From assembly GCA_037444845.1 (NCBI GenBank), contig JBBILQ010000012.1:1-52447 (forward strand): 52,447 nt of DNA, given 5' to 3'. Source of the stretch: JARYMI01 sp037444845. Its GTDB lineage: Bacteria > Acidobacteriota > Aminicenantia > Aminicenantales > UBA8522. The position numbers and the translations under genes were made by a program. The notes under the pieces are model-generated. The model ran no database searches. It saw nothing but the letters and a program-made list of their open reading frames with translations, and was not told the origin of the DNA. Below are positions 50,752 through 52,447 of the stretch, in pieces. Position 1 is the stretch's first letter. Each line of letters begins with the position of its first letter.

Positions 50752-52252
50752 GGGCTCTTTTCACCACGGCAAGGATAAAGGAGATGCTGACTAAAGTCAA
50801 GCTGAGATAGGGGAGAAGATCGCCCCGGCGGGTGTAAAACGTGAGCGTATCAACTGGCGTAACCAGGCCGGCGAGAAATGTCTGGGCCATCAGCTCGGAG
50901 CGGGACAGGACCCGTCCGTAAGGGTCGATGATGCCGCTTATGCCGGTGGTTGCAGCCCGCAAAAGAAAACGCCTGTTCTCGACAGCTCTGAAAACGGCGA
51001 TCTGAAAATGCTGGTGAGGGGCGGAGCTCTCGCCATACCAGCCGTCATTGGTGATTGTGACCAAAAAAAGCGCCCCGCGTTTGGCAAATTTTCTGACCAG
51101 GTCCGGGAAAATGATCTCGTAGCAAATAGGGGAACCGAAGCTTTTTCCTTCGAACAGGTGAAGCACATGATCCCGGCCAGCGGTCACCTCTCCGATGGCG
51201 TGAGTGACTTTTTTGATGAACGAAAAGATGCTTTTGTACGGGGTGTATTCTCCGAAGGGAACAAGATGCATCTTGTGATATTGAGTGATTGAGAGGTCGG
51301 GGCTTAAACAGAGAGCGGTGTTGTAGTATCGGGTCTCCCCGTGAACGTGAGCGGTTTCGTTGGTGCCGAGAAGAAGGGTGCACTGGCTATCCTGGACGAA
51401 CTTGACCAGCCTCGTCTTAAATTCCTGATAGATAGGCTGCTCGCAGCCAAAGCAAAGCGGGACGGAGAACTCGGGCCAAATGATCATTTTGGCCCCTTCC
51501 TTATGAGCTTGGAGGGTCAGGTCGAGATGCCGTTCGAACAGCCCTTTAATCTCCTCTTCTGAAATCCGGTCCCAGTAGATGTCTGAGGATACGTTTCCTT
51601 GGATGACAGCGGCTTTGAATGTCTCTTGAGTCCGAGCCGGAAATTTCAGTGTTAAGAGACCGCCAAGGTGGACGAGCAAGACGGCGGCCAGACCAAGGAT
51701 AAAGGGGAGACGTTTCTTGGTGGTGATGGAAAGGACGAAGAAAGACTGGAAAAGGACAAGGAAGAAAGAGAGTCCATAAACGCCTGTCACTGCCGCCACC
51801 TGGAGAAAAGCGAGGTTTCTTACCTGGCTATAACCCAGTAGCCCCCATGGGAAGCCTGTGAACAAGGTGCTGGCGGCGTATTCCTGAACGATCCAGATGA
51901 ACGGCGCTATGAGGAGGGCCACCCGGGGAAAAGGCCAACGAATTTTCACGAAAAGGTAGCAAAACGCTGCCCAGAACATGGCCATCAGCGCAACGAGAAG
52001 AAGATAAATGAGAACACTCAGGGCCGGCGAGAGGTTGCCATAATGAGCCGGGACATAGGGAATCCAGTAGAGAAGGATAGCGTAGTAGACGAATCCTGAA
52101 ATAAACCCAAGCTGAAAAGCCTTGGCCGGCTTTTTCCGGGATAGGGCAAAGAGAAGGGGCAGAAGGCAAATCCAGGCCAGAAAAAAGAGGTTGAACTTCG
52201 GGAAGGCAAGAGCCGTGAGGAAACCGCTGAGCACTGCCATGACTATGTCCAT
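50711..52252 (-). CDS. lnt: Apolipoprotein N-acyltransferase
   Basis: Inner-membrane enzyme (513 aa) adding the third acyl chain to lipoproteins. About seven N-terminal membrane helices, with GFPWGLLGYSQ, are followed by a nitrilase-type domain. Catalytic triad: Glu in MIIWPEFS, Lys in YHKMHLVPFGEYTP, Cys in SPICYEIIFPDL. One C-terminal helix follows. AAGGAG lies eight bases before the ATG. It implies lipoprotein sorting and a diderm envelope. Confidence 0.94.
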   Translation of the reverse strand: MDIVMAVLSGFLTALAFPKFNLFFLAWICLLPLLFALSRKKPAKAFQLGFISGFVYYAILLYWIPYVPAHYGNLSPALSVLIYLLLVALMAMFWAAFCYLFVKIRWPFPRVALLIAPFIWIVQEYAASTLFTGFPWGLLGYSQVRNLAFLQVAAVTGVYGLSFFLVLFQSFFVLSITTKKRLPFILGLAAVLLVHLGGLLTLKFPARTQETFKAAVIQGNVSSDIYWDRISEEEIKGLFERHLDLTLQAHKEGAKMIIWPEFSVPLCFGCEQPIYQEFKTRLVKFVQDSQCTLLLGTNETAHVHGETRYYNTALCLSPDLSITQYHKMHLVPFGEYTPYKSIFSFIKKVTHAIGEVTAGRDHVLHLFEGKSFGSPICYEIIFPDLVRKFAKRGALFLVTITNDGWYGESSAPHQHFQIAVFRAVENRRFLLRAATTGISGIIDPYGRVLSRSELMAQTFLAGLVTPVDTLTFYTRRGDLLPYLSLTLVSISFILAVVKRAHERKKSSDRRTIL

Positions 52253-52310
52253 GTTAACGTCTCCTTGATAGCAACTCCTGCAAACGCCATCCGTAATTTA
52301 ACGAGATATA

Positions 52311-52330
52311 GGCAGCGCCCGGGCGCCGCC
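52311..52330. repeat. GC-rich palindrome upstream of lnt
   Basis: Twenty-base palindrome with one mismatch centred on GCGCCCGGGCGC and no loop, about 60 bases upstream of lnt. It looks like a protein-binding or cruciform-prone site. Confidence 0.35.
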
Positions 52331-52377
52331 CGCTTATCATCAGTTTGTTTATTGTCATAGTCTTGTATCCTCTCCAT

Positions 52378-52396
52378 GGGGGAGTCAAGCTCCCCC
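52378..52396. terminator. Hairpin GGGGGAG-TCAAG-CTCCCCC
   Basis: Perfect 7-bp stem with a five-base loop near the window end. GC-rich repeat-like sequence (ggcgcttcgctccgctcc) follows. No T-run is seen on either side, so it could be a factor-dependent terminator or part of a dispersed repeat. Confidence 0.3.
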
Positions 52397-52447
52397 CTCG
52401 GCGCTTCGCTCCGCTCCACTGACCCCCTGAGGGGAACGACGCCGTCC

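Noticed and set aside
52254..52358. 34-codon frame (MTINKLMISGRRPG) just before lnt
   Set aside because: It runs through a GC palindrome and lacks homology; probably leader sequence.
52378..52447. Third copy of the 154-bp element at the right edge
   Set aside because: GC-rich hairpins resemble it superficially, but the CCTG...TTCAC ends are absent.

Overview
The window looks like a chromosomal piece from a strictly anaerobic, diderm bacterium of moderate GC content. Anaerobic life is suggested by ferredoxin-dependent 2-oxoacid oxidoreductase, heterodisulfide-reductase (Hdr) and Flx modules and a Tat-exported radical SAM protein. An outer membrane is suggested by apolipoprotein N-acyltransferase and a lipobox-bearing peptidase. 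The gene mix (DUF6599/DUF362/radical SAM neighbourhood, DPP III, GldAFG-DUF4340, Hdr-Flx-Kor) resembles Candidatus Aminicenantes or Acidobacteriota relatives. That placement is inference from gene content and was not tested. There are no phage genes, rRNA, tRNA or CRISPR arrays.

Layout. 1-6751 (minus): a gliding-type ABC exporter set (gldA, gldF, gldG, DUF4340), then mutY and a partial DHH-like gene, all overlapping or tightly spaced. mutY appears to start at an ATA codon, and its 3' end has been rewritten by a 154-bp MITE-like element. 6752-7060 holds a dispersed repeat. 7061-11135 (minus): argS, apparently almost leaderless, and a DPP III-like lipoprotein peptidase. 11136-11813: divergent promoter region with a small secreted-peptide ORF. 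11814-19147 (plus): the complete glycine-cleavage T, H, P1 and P2 proteins followed by both glycyl-tRNA synthetase subunits, a glycine-centred operon. 19169-20805: a PilZ protein, a decayed radical SAM pseudogene interrupted by a second 154-bp element with a 4-bp target duplication, and a possible small membrane protein. 20806-23226 (plus): a stand-alone HerA-like ATPase with its own promoter.

23514-35487 (minus) is the centrepiece: a 13-gene operon reading hdrC, hdrB, korD, korA, korB, korC, hdrA, flxD, flxC, flxB, flxA, frdB, frdA. It combines a 2-oxoacid:ferredoxin oxidoreductase, a complete HdrABC, a complete FlxABCD (NADH-linked) module and a soluble, anchorless fumarate-reductase-like pair of unusual architecture. 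My working model is a cytoplasmic flavin-based bifurcating or confurcating system that links NADH, ferredoxin, a disulfide and/or fumarate, and 2-oxoglutarate/succinyl-CoA chemistry. A strong promoter with a perfect GGTCA-N4-TGACC operator-like palindrome lies in front of it.

35715-38835: Tat-signal radical SAM protein and DUF362 protein (minus), divergent from a secreted DUF6599 protein (plus). 38866-43548 (minus): a signalling operon of hybrid histidine kinase, response regulator-GGDEF and Hpt protein. 43760-52252 (minus): housekeeping genes lnt, prfB (with the classical programmed +1 frameshift), a DUF1844 gene, ribF, pyrR-pyrB-pyrC, rnc, a Mth938-like gene and a Cys-rich zinc-ribbon-like protein.
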